Below are positions 34,260 to 42,509 of a stretch of DNA of 64,000 bases, in pieces (positions within the stretch are counted from its first letter, which is position 1; each line of letters starts with the position of its first letter). This stretch comes from Streptomyces sp. NBC_01275 (lineage in GTDB: Bacteria > Actinomycetota > Actinomycetes > Streptomycetales > Streptomycetaceae): contig NZ_JAPEOZ010000001.1 of assembly GCF_026340655.1 (NCBI RefSeq), forward strand, positions 7,068,001-7,132,000. The letters run 5' to 3'. The position numbers and the translations under genes are program-made. The notes beneath the pieces are model-generated. The model made no database searches. It had not been told where the DNA came from and saw only the letters and a program-made list of their open reading frames with translations.

Positions 34260-35017
34260 CGTTCTCCTCCTTGCACGTCGTCCCGGGCGCCCTTGCGCCG
34301 GCCCTCGAGGTACAGGACGCCGGGCGCGGCGAGCGCGGCCACCAGAACGGGCACTCCGGCGGGCAGGACGGGCAGCAGGGCGAGCCCCAGCAGGACGGCG
34401 AGGCCGGCGACGGCTCGCTCGGTGGCGGTCTTCAGCATGGGCGCGAGCAGCGCAAGGAAGACGGCGGGTCCGGCCGCGTCGAGCCCCCACGCGTCCGTGT
34501 CCCCGATGGCCTCGGCGCCCAGGGCGCCCAGCAGTGTGGTGAGGTTCCACAGGACGTACAGGGTCACACCGGTGACCGCGAAGCCGATCCGGGCGCTGCG
34601 TCGTCCGGGCTGCGCCAGCGAGACGGCCGTCGTCTCGTCGATCACCCACTGCGCGGCGAACGGGCGCACCGCGCGCGGGAGGGCCAGCAGCTGCGACAGG
34701 CGCAGGCCGTAGAAGGCGTTGCGCACGCCCAGGAAGAAGGCGCCCGCGGCCGCCGTGAGCGGGTTGCCGCCCGCCGCCAGCGCCCCGACGAGCGCGAACT
34801 GGGACGCGCCGGTGAACACCATGAGGCTGAGCGCGCAGGTCTGCCACACCGTGAGTCCACTGCCCGCAGAGGTCACCCCGAAGGCGAACCCGGAGAGTCC
34901 TACGGCGACCCCGACGCTGAGGGCGTCCCGTACGACGGCGGCGTCGGGCTTTCCCACGTCGTCCGGCTTTCCTGCGCCGTACGCGCGTATGTCTGTGCGA
35001 GCTGTCTGTTCTGCCAC
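34256..35017 (-). CDS. azlC: branched-chain amino acid permease AzlC
   Basis: This 253-residue AzlC-family membrane protein begins its conserved part at VRDALSVGVAVGLSGFAFGV, followed by SLMVFTGASQFALVGALAA, FFLGVRNAFYGLRLSQLL and WVIDETTAVSLAQ. Seven or so hydrophobic segments precede a charged tail. It forms an amino acid exporter with AzlD just downstream. GTG 35017 is the best start available; it lies inside the 3' end of the AraC-family gene on the same strand, giving an overlap of about 118 bp. The first 40 residues are non-conserved, so the true start may be later. Confidence 0.87.
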   Translation of the reverse strand: MAEQTARTDIRAYGAGKPDDVGKPDAAVVRDALSVGVAVGLSGFAFGVTSAGSGLTVWQTCALSLMVFTGASQFALVGALAAGGNPLTAAAGAFFLGVRNAFYGLRLSQLLALPRAVRPFAAQWVIDETTAVSLAQPGRRSARIGFAVTGVTLYVLWNLTTLLGALGAEAIGDTDAWGLDAAGPAVFLALLAPMLKTATERAVAGLAVLLGLALLPVLPAGVPVLVAALAAPGVLYLEGRRKGARDDVQGGER

Positions 35018-35880
35018 GACTCGGACGGTACGAGGAGTCCCCCGCGCGCGTCTTGTACGTTCTTGCGCTCGCGCTGGTATGCGCCCGGCGGCACGCCCAC
35101 GATCCGGGCGAAGTGACGGTTGAGGTGCGGCTGGTCGGTGAAGCCCACCTCGACGGCCGCCTCGGCGGGCGTCGTCCCCGCGTCCAGTAGCCGTCGCGCC
35201 CGCCGCACGCGCGCGTCGGTCAGCCAGGCGTGGGGAGGCATCCCGTAGGCGTCCCTGAAGGCGCGCAACAGCGCGAACGGACTGGTCCCCAGGTCCTCGG
35301 CGAGCCGTTCGAGCGTCGGCGGCCCGGCCATCCGCTCCTCCAGCACCGCACGCGCGCGTGCCGCGATCCGCGCCCCGGCGGTGCGCACCTCCCGCTGGGG
35401 CAACGGCCCGCCGTTGAGCCGCAGCAGCCGTGTCACGGCCACTCTCAGCAGCGTGTCGGCGGCCAGTGCGTTGCCCTCGTCGGCGGCGCGAAGCACCTGG
35501 TGCACCAGACCCACCGCGTACGGGTCGTCGAGCACGGGGCTGACGAACCCCGGTGTGCCGCGCAGCGTCGTCGTCTCGGCCGCTATGGCGGCCACGAGGC
35601 CGGGGGCCGGGTAGACCGCCCCGTACCGCCATCCCTCGGGCACGCCGGCCCGCCCGGTGTGCGGGGTGTCCGGGTTGACCAGCGCGAGCGCACCGGCGCC
35701 CGCGTACTGGTCGGACCCGCCGTGGTGGAAGACCTCCGCCCCGTCGGCGATGGCGGCGATGACGAAGTTCTCGTGGGTGTGCCGCACGAAGGTCTTCCGG
35801 ACGTACCGGGCGCGCAACAGATCGACCCCGGGCAGCTCGGCGTACCGCCAGTGCCGCGCCAGCTCGCTCGAATCCGTCAT
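34900..35880 (-). CDS. AraC-family transcriptional regulator
   Basis: The 326-residue regulator has an N-terminal cupin-like arabinose-binding domain (VRKTFVRHTHENFVIAAIAD, HHGGSDQYAGAGALALVNPD) and two C-terminal helix-turn-helices (LERLAEDLGTSPFALLRAFR; AAVEVGFTDQPHLNRHFARI, VGVPPGAYQ). It ends with about 50 residues of low similarity read from the azlC start region. It precedes azlC-azlD on the same strand and probably controls this exporter in response to an amino acid. A regulator with exporter is a common AzlCD arrangement. Confidence 0.88.
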   Translation of the reverse strand: MTDSSELARHWRYAELPGVDLLRARYVRKTFVRHTHENFVIAAIADGAEVFHHGGSDQYAGAGALALVNPDTPHTGRAGVPEGWRYGAVYPAPGLVAAIAAETTTLRGTPGFVSPVLDDPYAVGLVHQVLRAADEGNALAADTLLRVAVTRLLRLNGGPLPQREVRTAGARIAARARAVLEERMAGPPTLERLAEDLGTSPFALLRAFRDAYGMPPHAWLTDARVRRARRLLDAGTTPAEAAVEVGFTDQPHLNRHFARIVGVPPGAYQRERKNVQDARGGLLVPSESWQNRQLAQTYARTAQESRTTWESPTPPSYGTPSASGSP

Positions 35881-35898
35881 GCACCCATTCTCCTTCGC

Positions 35899-35941
35899 CC
35901 TCCTTCTCCGCGACGGACGGCGCCGGGCGCGGAGAAGGAGG
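35899..35941 (-). terminator. terminator hairpin between the unknown gene and the AraC gene
   Basis: CCTCCTTCTCCGCG (35899-35912) and CGCGGAGAAGGAGG (35928-35941) pair perfectly over 14 bp with a 15-nt loop. It sits 9 bp past the stop of the minus-strand gene ending at 35950. Confidence 0.8.
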
Positions 35942-35949
35942 CTCTGGAC

Positions 35950-36894
35950 TCAGACGATGGCGCGGCCGTAGGCCCTGAGGGTGCGCAGTGCCTCGATCGT
36001 CACCATGGGGCGTGCCTCCAGAGCGGTGCCCGGCGCCCACTGGCGCCACCGGACGGGCCAGCCGCCGTCCTCCTGCTGCGCGCCGGCGAGGTGGTCCAGG
36101 GAGCGGGTCATCTCGGTGTCCGTGAACCACCCGCGCGCGAGGGAGTGCGGAGTGCGGGCGAAGTCGTACGGGAAGTGCTGCTCGCCCGGGGCGTAGCCGG
36201 GTGCGACCGGGTATGCGTCCGGGCGGTCCGGGTCCAGCACGGCGAGCCGGTGTGCGCGTACCAGCCGGCCCAGACGGTCGGCGGCGGCCTCCGCGCGCGG
36301 GCGGTCGGGAGCGGAGTCCAGGAAGGCGACGGCGGCCTCGATCTCGTACGGGTGGGACCGCTCCAGGGAGTCGACCGCCTGCCAGCAGAAGTCCGTGGCG
36401 CGGAACAGCCAGGCGTGCCATACCTCGTTGCGGTGCAGCAGGCCCACCACCGGTCCGGTGGCCAGCAGTTCACTGGGCGGATCGTCGACGATGGGGATGA
36501 AGGGCGCCGTCGGGTACCCGCGTTGGCTGGGATGGATCGCCGGCAGTGCGCCGTCGGAGGTCGAGACGGAGGTGAGGTAGCGGCACACCCGCTCCACGCG
36601 CTGTCCGCCCAGGCGTCCGACGGAGTCCAGGACGCGCAGCGCGTGCGCGGTGTGCAGGGGCTGGCTGACGGGCCCGCGTAGGTCGGGCTCCAGCGCGTGG
36701 CCGTATCCGCCGTCCTCGTTGCGGTAGGCGTCGAGGGCGGTCTCGACGGGTTCGGCGCCGCCGTGCAGGAAGTGGTGCGCGAACAGGCGCTGTTCCAGCA
36801 CGCGCGCGGTGAGCCAGACGAAGTGCTCGGCGCGGAAGAGCGGGGAGCGCGCCGGGGGCGTCGGGGGGAGTGGGGATGCTCCGGTTTCGGCCAT
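35950..36894 (-). CDS. hypothetical protein with terpene-cyclase-like alpha/alpha repeats
   Basis: The 314-residue protein contains two motifs of the prenyltransferase/squalene-cyclase type: NEDGGYGHALEPD at about 60-72 and QQEDGGWPVRWRQW near 275-288. Between them are helical repeats (PLHTAHALRVLDSVGRLGG). Such repeats occur in alpha/alpha-barrel proteins, but the acidic DxDD cyclase motif is not seen, so enzymatic function is not claimed. No signal peptide or membrane span is visible. The gene stands alone on the minus strand, closed by a strong hairpin at 35899-35941. Confidence 0.75.
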   Translation of the reverse strand: MAETGASPLPPTPPARSPLFRAEHFVWLTARVLEQRLFAHHFLHGGAEPVETALDAYRNEDGGYGHALEPDLRGPVSQPLHTAHALRVLDSVGRLGGQRVERVCRYLTSVSTSDGALPAIHPSQRGYPTAPFIPIVDDPPSELLATGPVVGLLHRNEVWHAWLFRATDFCWQAVDSLERSHPYEIEAAVAFLDSAPDRPRAEAAADRLGRLVRAHRLAVLDPDRPDAYPVAPGYAPGEQHFPYDFARTPHSLARGWFTDTEMTRSLDHLAGAQQEDGGWPVRWRQWAPGTALEARPMVTIEALRTLRAYGRAIV

Positions 36895-36973
36895 GGTTCA
36901 GACCGTAGGGCGCGAAGCGGTCCCGGCAGGCGGTCCCGGCGGGGGCCACCCCCGGGCGCGGGATACTGGTGTC

Positions 36974-37168
36974 ATGCGGTTGACGGTCTTCTGGCAGCGA
37001 ATGGACGAGCACTTCGGCACGGGGTACGCCGAGAGCTTCGCGCGCGATCACGTGATGACGGAGCTCGGCGGACGCACGGTGATCGAGGCGTTGGCCGACG
37101 GCTGGGAGGCCAAGGACGTGTGGCGTGTGGTGTGCGCGGTGATGAACGTTCCGCAGGAGATGCGCTGA
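36974..37168 (+). CDS. DUF3046 small protein
   Basis: The 64-residue protein (MRLTVFWQRMDEHFG start; ELGGRTVIEALADGWEAKDV; WRVVCAVMNVPQEMR end) matches the DUF3046 family found just upstream of recA in actinobacteria, including mycobacteria. Function is unknown. Conserved position near recA-recX suggests a link to DNA metabolism, but this is inference only. A short gap of about 60 bp separates it from the AI-2E-type gene. Confidence 0.88.
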   Translation: MRLTVFWQRMDEHFGTGYAESFARDHVMTELGGRTVIEALADGWEAKDVWRVVCAVMNVPQEMR

Positions 37169-37228
37169 AGCGTCACGAAGATCGCAGGCGGCTCCCCGGC
37201 TGTCAGTGGCGTAGGCGACACTTGGCCC

Positions 37229-38494
37229 GTGGTACCCACTGACGAGACCGGGCAGGCCGCCCGACACGCATCCCCGCTCGGCACGACGCCGCCCACCGTG
37301 CCGCCCCCGGCCGACGGCGCCGACGGGCGGGACGCGCGCATGCCGCGCTGGCTTCCGCGCGCGATGGTGCTCGCGCTCGCCCTCGTCGGTGTGTTCCAGC
37401 TGGGCACCTGGGCGTTCCACCAGCTCATCGGCCTGCTGATCAACATCCTCATCGCGTTCTTCCTGGCCCTCGCCGTGGAGCCCGCGGTGAGTCGGATGGC
37501 CGCCCGTGGGATGCGCAGGGGGTTCGCCACCTTCCTGGTCTTCTTCGGCCTGCTGATCGTGATCGCCGGTTTCTTCACGCTGCTGGGCTCGATGCTGGCG
37601 GGGCAGATCATCAAGATGATCGAGGGCTTCCCCGACTACCTCGACTCCGTGATCAACTGGGTCAACACGACGTTTCGCACCGACCTCAGACGTGTGGACA
37701 TCCAGGAGGGCCTGCTCCACTCCGACTGGCTGAGGAAGTACGCGCAGAACAGCGCCGCCGGCGTCCTGGACGTCTCCACACAGGTCCTCGGCGGCCTCTT
37801 CCAACTGCTGACGATCTCGCTGTTCTCGTTCTACTTCGCCGCCGACGGACCGCGCCTGCGCCGAGCGCTGTGCTCCGTCCTGCCGCCCGCGAAGCAGACC
37901 GAGGTGCTGCGCGCGTGGGAGATCGCCGTCGACAAGACCGGCGGATACCTGTACTCGCGCGGGTTGATGGCCCTGATCTCGGGCGTGGCCCACTTCATAC
38001 TGCTGCAGGCGCTCGGCATCCCGTACGCGCCCGTCCTCGGTGTGTGGGTGGGCGTGGTCTCGCAGTTCATCCCGACCATCGGCACCTATCTCGCGGGCGC
38101 CCTGCCCATGTTGATCGCCTTCACGGTCAACCCCTGGTACGCGCTGTGGGTGCTGGTCTTCGTCGTGGTCTACCAGCAGTTCGAGAACTACATGCTGCAG
38201 CCCAAGCTGACCTCGAAGACCGTCGACATCCATCCCGCCGTCGCCTTCGGATCGGTCATCGCCGGCACCGCCCTCCTCGGCGCCGTAGGCGCGCTGATCT
38301 CCATCCCGGCGGTCGCCACACTCCAGGCGTTCCTGGGCGCGTACGTGAAGCGCTACGACGTCACCGACGACCCCCGCGTCCATGGGCACCGCGGCCGCGG
38401 CGACGGACCGAGCCCGCTCACGCGCGCGCGACGCCTGTGGACGAAGGCGCGGCAGCGGGCGGCGAGATCACGGGACGGGTCCGGCGGAGGCTGA
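37229..38494 (+). CDS. AI-2E family transporter (PerM/TqsA-like)
   Basis: The 421-residue membrane protein has a polar N-terminus of about 45 residues, then about seven hydrophobic segments. Family motifs include ILIAFFLALAVEPAVSRMA, FVVVYQQFENYMLQPKL and VAFGSVIAGTALLGAVGALI. The family includes the quorum-signal exporter TqsA and Na+/H+ antiporters; the substrate cannot be told from sequence. The GTG 37229 start is used. The C-terminal tail after SIPAVATLQAFL is basic and cytoplasmic. Confidence 0.88.
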   Translation: MVPTDETGQAARHASPLGTTPPTVPPPADGADGRDARMPRWLPRAMVLALALVGVFQLGTWAFHQLIGLLINILIAFFLALAVEPAVSRMAARGMRRGFATFLVFFGLLIVIAGFFTLLGSMLAGQIIKMIEGFPDYLDSVINWVNTTFRTDLRRVDIQEGLLHSDWLRKYAQNSAAGVLDVSTQVLGGLFQLLTISLFSFYFAADGPRLRRALCSVLPPAKQTEVLRAWEIAVDKTGGYLYSRGLMALISGVAHFILLQALGIPYAPVLGVWVGVVSQFIPTIGTYLAGALPMLIAFTVNPWYALWVLVFVVVYQQFENYMLQPKLTSKTVDIHPAVAFGSVIAGTALLGAVGALISIPAVATLQAFLGAYVKRYDVTDDPRVHGHRGRGDGPSPLTRARRLWTKARQRAARSRDGSGGG

Positions 38495-38590
38495 CGAGGC
38501 GGTCGGCCGGCGTGCCTCGGGAGGGCCTGTGCCTCAAGGAGGCCTGTGCCTCGAGCGAGCAGGAGAGCCGGGGGTCGAGGAGGGCGTGGG

Positions 38591-39367
38591 TCAGTACGTG
38601 AGGACGGCCCACACGCCGGTCGCGGCGACCGCGGTCGCATAGCAGCCCACCGCCGCGGCCACGATCCGCCGCCGTACGGTCTCGCTCCAGGACGTGCGCG
38701 ACAGCATCCAGGCCAGCGCGGGCAGGACCAGGACGGCGTGCAGGCTGACCCCGTGCAGGGGCTTGAGCGGGGCCGTGGAGTGGTAGGCCGCGTCCTGGTG
38801 GCCGGTCCGGGTGAGCACGACACCGCGCGCGATCATCGCCGCGCCCGAGGCGAGCGCGACCAGCAGGACCGCGAAACCGGAGCGCACCGCGAGCGCCATC
38901 CCGGCCGGACCCGTCGGCCGGCGCCGGAAGGACGCCACCGCGAACACGGTGAGCACCACCACGAGGACACCGCCGCCGACCGCGAGCGTCATGGACACGG
39001 CCGTGTCGAAGGGCGTCTCCATGTCCAGGTGCGAGGGCACGCCCCGCCACGCCTGAAGCGTGATGCCCCCGACCTCCACCACACAGTCGGCGGCGAACAC
39101 CCCGAGCAGTCCGGCCCGCAGCCGCGGCCCGACGCGCAGGCACGACGTGACCCACAGGACCGCGAGGAGCGTCACGCCGAAGGAGAGCCCGAAGGTCACC
39201 GGCTTGCGCCAGGACACGGGTCCGTTCCACGGACCGCCGTCGACGGCGAACACCACGAGGTGGAGGAGCCCGGAGAGGATCAGCAGGAGAGCGGTCGCGC
39301 CGTAGAGGCGGTACAGGGACGGGGACCGGGGCGCGCCCCGGCTCGGCGTGGTCCTCTCGGCGTTCAT
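38591..39367 (-). CDS. hypothetical multi-pass membrane protein
   Basis: The 258-residue protein has about seven hydrophobic segments (for example [67 protein letters not shown]) and a hydrophilic 17-residue start. No family is recognised, and no catalytic motif stands out except a conserved-looking HxD in [12 protein letters not shown]. It is divergent from recA; their 5' ends share a 368-bp intergenic region. ATG 39367 is chosen because upstream in-frame sequence lacks protein character. Confidence 0.75.
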   Translation of the reverse strand: MNAERTTPSRGAPRSPSLYRLYGATALLLILSGLLHLVVFAVDGGPWNGPVSWRKPVTFGLSFGVTLLAVLWVTSCLRVGPRLRAGLLGVFAADCVVEVGGITLQAWRGVPSHLDMETPFDTAVSMTLAVGGGVLVVVLTVFAVASFRRRPTGPAGMALAVRSGFAVLLVALASGAAMIARGVVLTRTGHQDAAYHSTAPLKPLHGVSLHAVLVLPALAWMLSRTSWSETVRRRIVAAAVGCYATAVAATGVWAVLTY

Positions 39368-39735
39368 GCACCGAGGGTCCCCGGTGCGCCGCAGGCCGTC
39401 GTCGTCCGGCGGAAGACACCCGCTGTACCCCCGGGGAAGTAGGCGGGTGTGCGCCGACCTTCGGTGACGACGCCGGACCTTCGCCGGCACCGGGCGGCGG
39501 GAGAGAACCGGGACGCGCGTTGGGCGTGGTGCGCTTGACACGAAAATCGAACATCTATTCTTATGGGAGCTCCAGCAAGGCTCCGGCAAGGTTCTCGGCG
39601 GGAATTTCGTCCCGTTTAGGGGCGGTAAGTGCCCCAGTTATCCACAGGCTGGACCGGCGTCGAGGCGCATTGTCAGTGGCAGGCGTTAGCGTCTTTGACG
39701 TGAAGCGATCGACTCAAGCAAACCGGGTGGAACCC
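39368..39735. promoter_or_regulatory. recA promoter region with LexA (SOS) box
   Basis: A -35 TTGACA lies at 39535-39540 and a -10-like TATTCT at 39556-39561. An actinobacterial SOS box, CGAACATCTATTC (39548-39560), overlaps the promoter: GAAC-4-ATTC compared with the consensus GAAC-4-GTTC. LexA bound here would block RNA polymerase until DNA damage. The rest of the 368-bp gap, divergent from the membrane protein gene, shows nothing else I can name. Confidence 0.8.
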
Positions 39736-40860
39736 ATGGCAGGAACCGACCGCGAGAAGGCCCTGGACGCCGCTCTCGCACAGATTGAACGGCAGTTCGG
39801 CAAGGGCGCGGTGATGCGCCTCGGCGAGCGGCCGAACGAGCCCATCGAGGTCATCCCCACCGGGTCGACCGCGCTCGACGTCGCGCTCGGCGTCGGCGGC
39901 CTGCCGCGTGGCCGCGTCGTGGAGGTGTACGGACCGGAGTCCTCCGGCAAGACGACGCTGACGCTGCACGCGGTGGCGAACGCGCAGCGAGCCGGCGGCC
40001 AGGTGGCCTTCGTGGACGCGGAGCACGCCCTTGACCCCGAGTATGCGAAGAAGCTCGGCGTCGACATCGACAACCTGATCCTCTCCCAGCCCGACAATGG
40101 CGAGCAGGCTCTGGAGATCGTGGACATGCTGGTCCGCTCCGGCGCCCTCGACCTCATCGTCATCGACTCGGTCGCCGCGCTCGTCCCGCGCGCGGAGATC
40201 GAGGGCGAGATGGGCGACAGCCACGTCGGTCTGCAGGCCCGTCTGATGAGCCAGGCACTGCGGAAGATCACCAGTGCGCTCAACCAGTCCAAGACCACCG
40301 CGATCTTCATCAACCAGCTCCGCGAGAAGATCGGCGTGATGTTCGGCTCCCCGGAGACCACGACCGGCGGCCGCGCGCTGAAGTTCTACGCCTCGGTGCG
40401 ACTCGACATCCGTCGTATCGAGACGCTCAAGGACGGCACCGACGCGGTCGGCAACCGCACCCGTGTCAAGGTCGTCAAGAACAAGGTCGCGCCGCCCTTC
40501 AAGCAGGCCGAGTTCGACATCCTCTACGGCCACGGCATCAGCCGCGAGGGCGGCCTGATCGACATGGGCGTGGAGAACGGCTTCGTCCGCAAGGCCGGCG
40601 CCTGGTACACGTACGAGGGCGACCAGCTCGGCCAGGGCAAGGAGAACGCCCGTAACTTCCTGAAGGACAACCCCGACCTGGCCAACGAGATCGAGAAGAA
40701 GATCCTGGAGAAGCTGGGCGTCGGCGTGCGCCCGGAGGAGCCCGCCGCCCAGCCGGGTGCGGACGCCGCAGCCGTCCCGGGCACACCCGCGGACGACACG
40801 AAGGCGGTTCCGGCTCCCGCCGCCAAGACCGCCAAGAAGGCCGCGGCTGCCAAGAGCTGA
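39736..40860 (+). CDS. recA: recombinase RecA
   Basis: The 374-residue RecA catalyses homologous strand exchange and triggers LexA self-cleavage. Walker A GPESSGKT lies near residue 70, [20 protein letters not shown] contains Walker B, and loop 1/2 regions follow with [20 protein letters not shown] and [17 protein letters not shown]. The C-terminal tail ends in Ala/Lys ([12 protein letters not shown]), typical of Streptomyces. ATG 39736 begins [14 protein letters not shown]. recX follows 3 bp after the stop, so the two are an operon. Confidence 0.98.
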   Translation: MAGTDREKALDAALAQIERQFGKGAVMRLGERPNEPIEVIPTGSTALDVALGVGGLPRGRVVEVYGPESSGKTTLTLHAVANAQRAGGQVAFVDAEHALDPEYAKKLGVDIDNLILSQPDNGEQALEIVDMLVRSGALDLIVIDSVAALVPRAEIEGEMGDSHVGLQARLMSQALRKITSALNQSKTTAIFINQLREKIGVMFGSPETTTGGRALKFYASVRLDIRRIETLKDGTDAVGNRTRVKVVKNKVAPPFKQAEFDILYGHGISREGGLIDMGVENGFVRKAGAWYTYEGDQLGQGKENARNFLKDNPDLANEIEKKILEKLGVGVRPEEPAAQPGADAAAVPGTPADDTKAVPAPAAKTAKKAAAAKS

Positions 40861-40863
40861 CCC

Positions 40864-41652
40864 GTGACACGACGAACGGACTGGGCCGAGTACGCCCACC
40901 CCGGCACCCCTCGGGAGCCGGGGAGCGGGGGCGACGACGGTCTCGGCCAGGGTGACGACCGGTCGGCCGGCGGCTCGCACCGGAGTGATGGTGCGGACGG
41001 CGGCGGCCGGAGCCGTGGCGGCCGGACGGGCCGCGGCGGCGAGGGCGGTCCACGCGGCGGGCGTGGGCGCCGTCGGCCCGGTTTCGGAGACCCGTCCACC
41101 GAGGACGGAGGCTCCTCCTCCTCGTCGAGGGCCGATCAGGGGGAGCCTTCAGGGGACCCGGCTGAGCGGGCACGGGCGATCTGCCTGCGCCTGCTCACCG
41201 GGACCCCGCGCACGCGGAAGCAACTCGCCGACGCCCTGCACAAGCGGGAGATCCCGGACGACGTGGCCGAGGAGGTGCTCTCACGGTTCGAGGAGGTCGG
41301 GCTGATCAACGACAGCGCCTTCGCGGACGCCTGGGTCGAGTCCCGGCACCACGGCCGGGGACTGGCCCGCCGTGCGCTCGCGCAGGAACTGCGGACCAAG
41401 GGCGTCGACTCGGCGCTGATCGAAGAGGCCGTGGGCCGGCTCGACTCCGAGCAGGAGGAGGAGACCGCGCGCGAACTGGTCGACCGCAAGCTGCGCTCGA
41501 CCCGCGGTCTGGACCGCGACAAACGGCTCCGCCGCCTCGCGGGCATGCTCGCGCGCAAGGGGTACCCCGAGGGCATGGCCCTCAGAGTGGTCCGGCGGGC
41601 ACTGGAGGAAGAGGGCGAGGACACGGAGTTCCTGGAGGGCGAGGAGCTCTGA
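40864..41652 (+). CDS. recX: regulatory protein RecX
   Basis: The 262-residue RecX binds RecA filaments and limits their activity. Three-helix RecX repeats lie in residues about 95-262 (ICLRLLTGTPRTRKQLADAL; FADAWVESRHHGRGLARRAL; AQELRTKGVDSALIEEA; RLAGMLARKGYPEGMALRVV). The first about 95 residues are Gly/Arg/Ser-rich and disordered, an extension common in streptomycetes but absent from E. coli RecX. GTG 40864 lies 3 bp after the recA stop, so expression depends on the recA promoter. Confidence 0.93.
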   Translation: MTRRTDWAEYAHPGTPREPGSGGDDGLGQGDDRSAGGSHRSDGADGGGRSRGGRTGRGGEGGPRGGRGRRRPGFGDPSTEDGGSSSSSRADQGEPSGDPAERARAICLRLLTGTPRTRKQLADALHKREIPDDVAEEVLSRFEEVGLINDSAFADAWVESRHHGRGLARRALAQELRTKGVDSALIEEAVGRLDSEQEEETARELVDRKLRSTRGLDRDKRLRRLAGMLARKGYPEGMALRVVRRALEEEGEDTEFLEGEEL

Positions 41653-41768
41653 GCTCTTCGAGCACCGATTCTGAGCTCTTCGGCCACCGGGAGTCCTGGC
41701 TGCTTCCCCGACTGTTTCCCCGTTCCGGGGTAGGGATATCCCCCCGCTGAGGACGCCGGGCCACCGCA

Positions 41769-41788
41769 GTGCACAGACCCCTGTGCAC
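41769..41788. promoter_or_regulatory. perfect 8-bp palindrome upstream of the ArsR-type gene
   Basis: GTGCACAG-ACCC-CTGTGCAC is a perfect dyad 16 bp before the ATG of the ArsR-type regulator. It is probably the operator through which that regulator controls itself and the permease downstream. Confidence 0.75.
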
Positions 41789-41804
41789 AGACGACTGTGT
41801 ACGC

Positions 41805-42431
41805 ATGCCCCAGGATCCCGTCGAACTCGGCGACCTCGCCGCGCTCAAGGCGCTCGCCCAGCCCCGCCGCCAGCGCATGCTCGAACACCTCACCCTGCAC
41901 GGTCCGGCCACCTCGGCGACGCTCGCCCGGGCCCTCGGCCTGAACACGGGATCGACCAGCTATCACCTGCGTGAGCTGGCCAGATACGGCTTCGTGGAGG
42001 AGACGGACGAGAAGCCGGGCAGGGGGACGGGTCGACAGGCGGAGGGGGAGCACCGCGCTGAGCCGTCCGCGCACCGGGAACGCTGGTGGCGGGCGGTCCC
42101 CGGCGACCGCCGCTTCCCGCCGCGCAGCCGCCAGAGCCCCGAGACGCGGCACGTCATGGACGAGCTGAACCATCACGCGTACGCCGCCGACCTGGACCTC
42201 TTCGAGCGACTCCAGCGGGACGCGGCCGCAGACGATCCGTGGGCGGACGCCTTCCTCTACTCGCGCAGCACCGTCCGGCTCACGCTGCCCGAAGTCCGGG
42301 AGTTCTTCGAGGAGTACATCGCCCTCCTCAACCGCTACAAGCGGCCCGAGCCCGAGACCCCGCCCGGCGCGCGCACCCTCCTCACCCGGTTCCTCGCCTT
42401 CCCCGCGCCCACGGCCGACAGCGACCCCTGA
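41805..42431 (+). CDS. ArsR-family winged-helix regulator
   Basis: The 208-residue protein has an N-terminal ArsR-type winged helix (LAALKALAQPRRQRMLEHLT; PATSATLARALGLNTGSTSY; LRELARYGFVEE; about 8-75) and a C-terminal part with no metal-binding cysteines, so it is not a classic metal sensor. The longer C-terminal region (HHAYAADLDLFERLQRDAAA) resembles ArsR/PadR-like regulators next to ABC exporters. It lies upstream of the FtsX-type permease by 78 bp and has a palindromic operator at 41769-41788. ATG 41805 is preferred. Confidence 0.88.
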   Translation: MPQDPVELGDLAALKALAQPRRQRMLEHLTLHGPATSATLARALGLNTGSTSYHLRELARYGFVEETDEKPGRGTGRQAEGEHRAEPSAHRERWWRAVPGDRRFPPRSRQSPETRHVMDELNHHAYAADLDLFERLQRDAAADDPWADAFLYSRSTVRLTLPEVREFFEEYIALLNRYKRPEPETPPGARTLLTRFLAFPAPTADSDP

Positions 42432-42509
42432 CGCGGTCGGGATCTCGACTCCGCCCCGAGGCCCCCTCAGGACCCGCTTTCCGGACACCACAAGAGAGCC
42501 CGATCACCC

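Noticed and set aside
39520..39735. Upstream extension of recA to 39520
   Set aside because: The extension would put the promoter and LexA box inside the coding sequence; the conserved RecA start [10 protein letters not shown] is at 39736.
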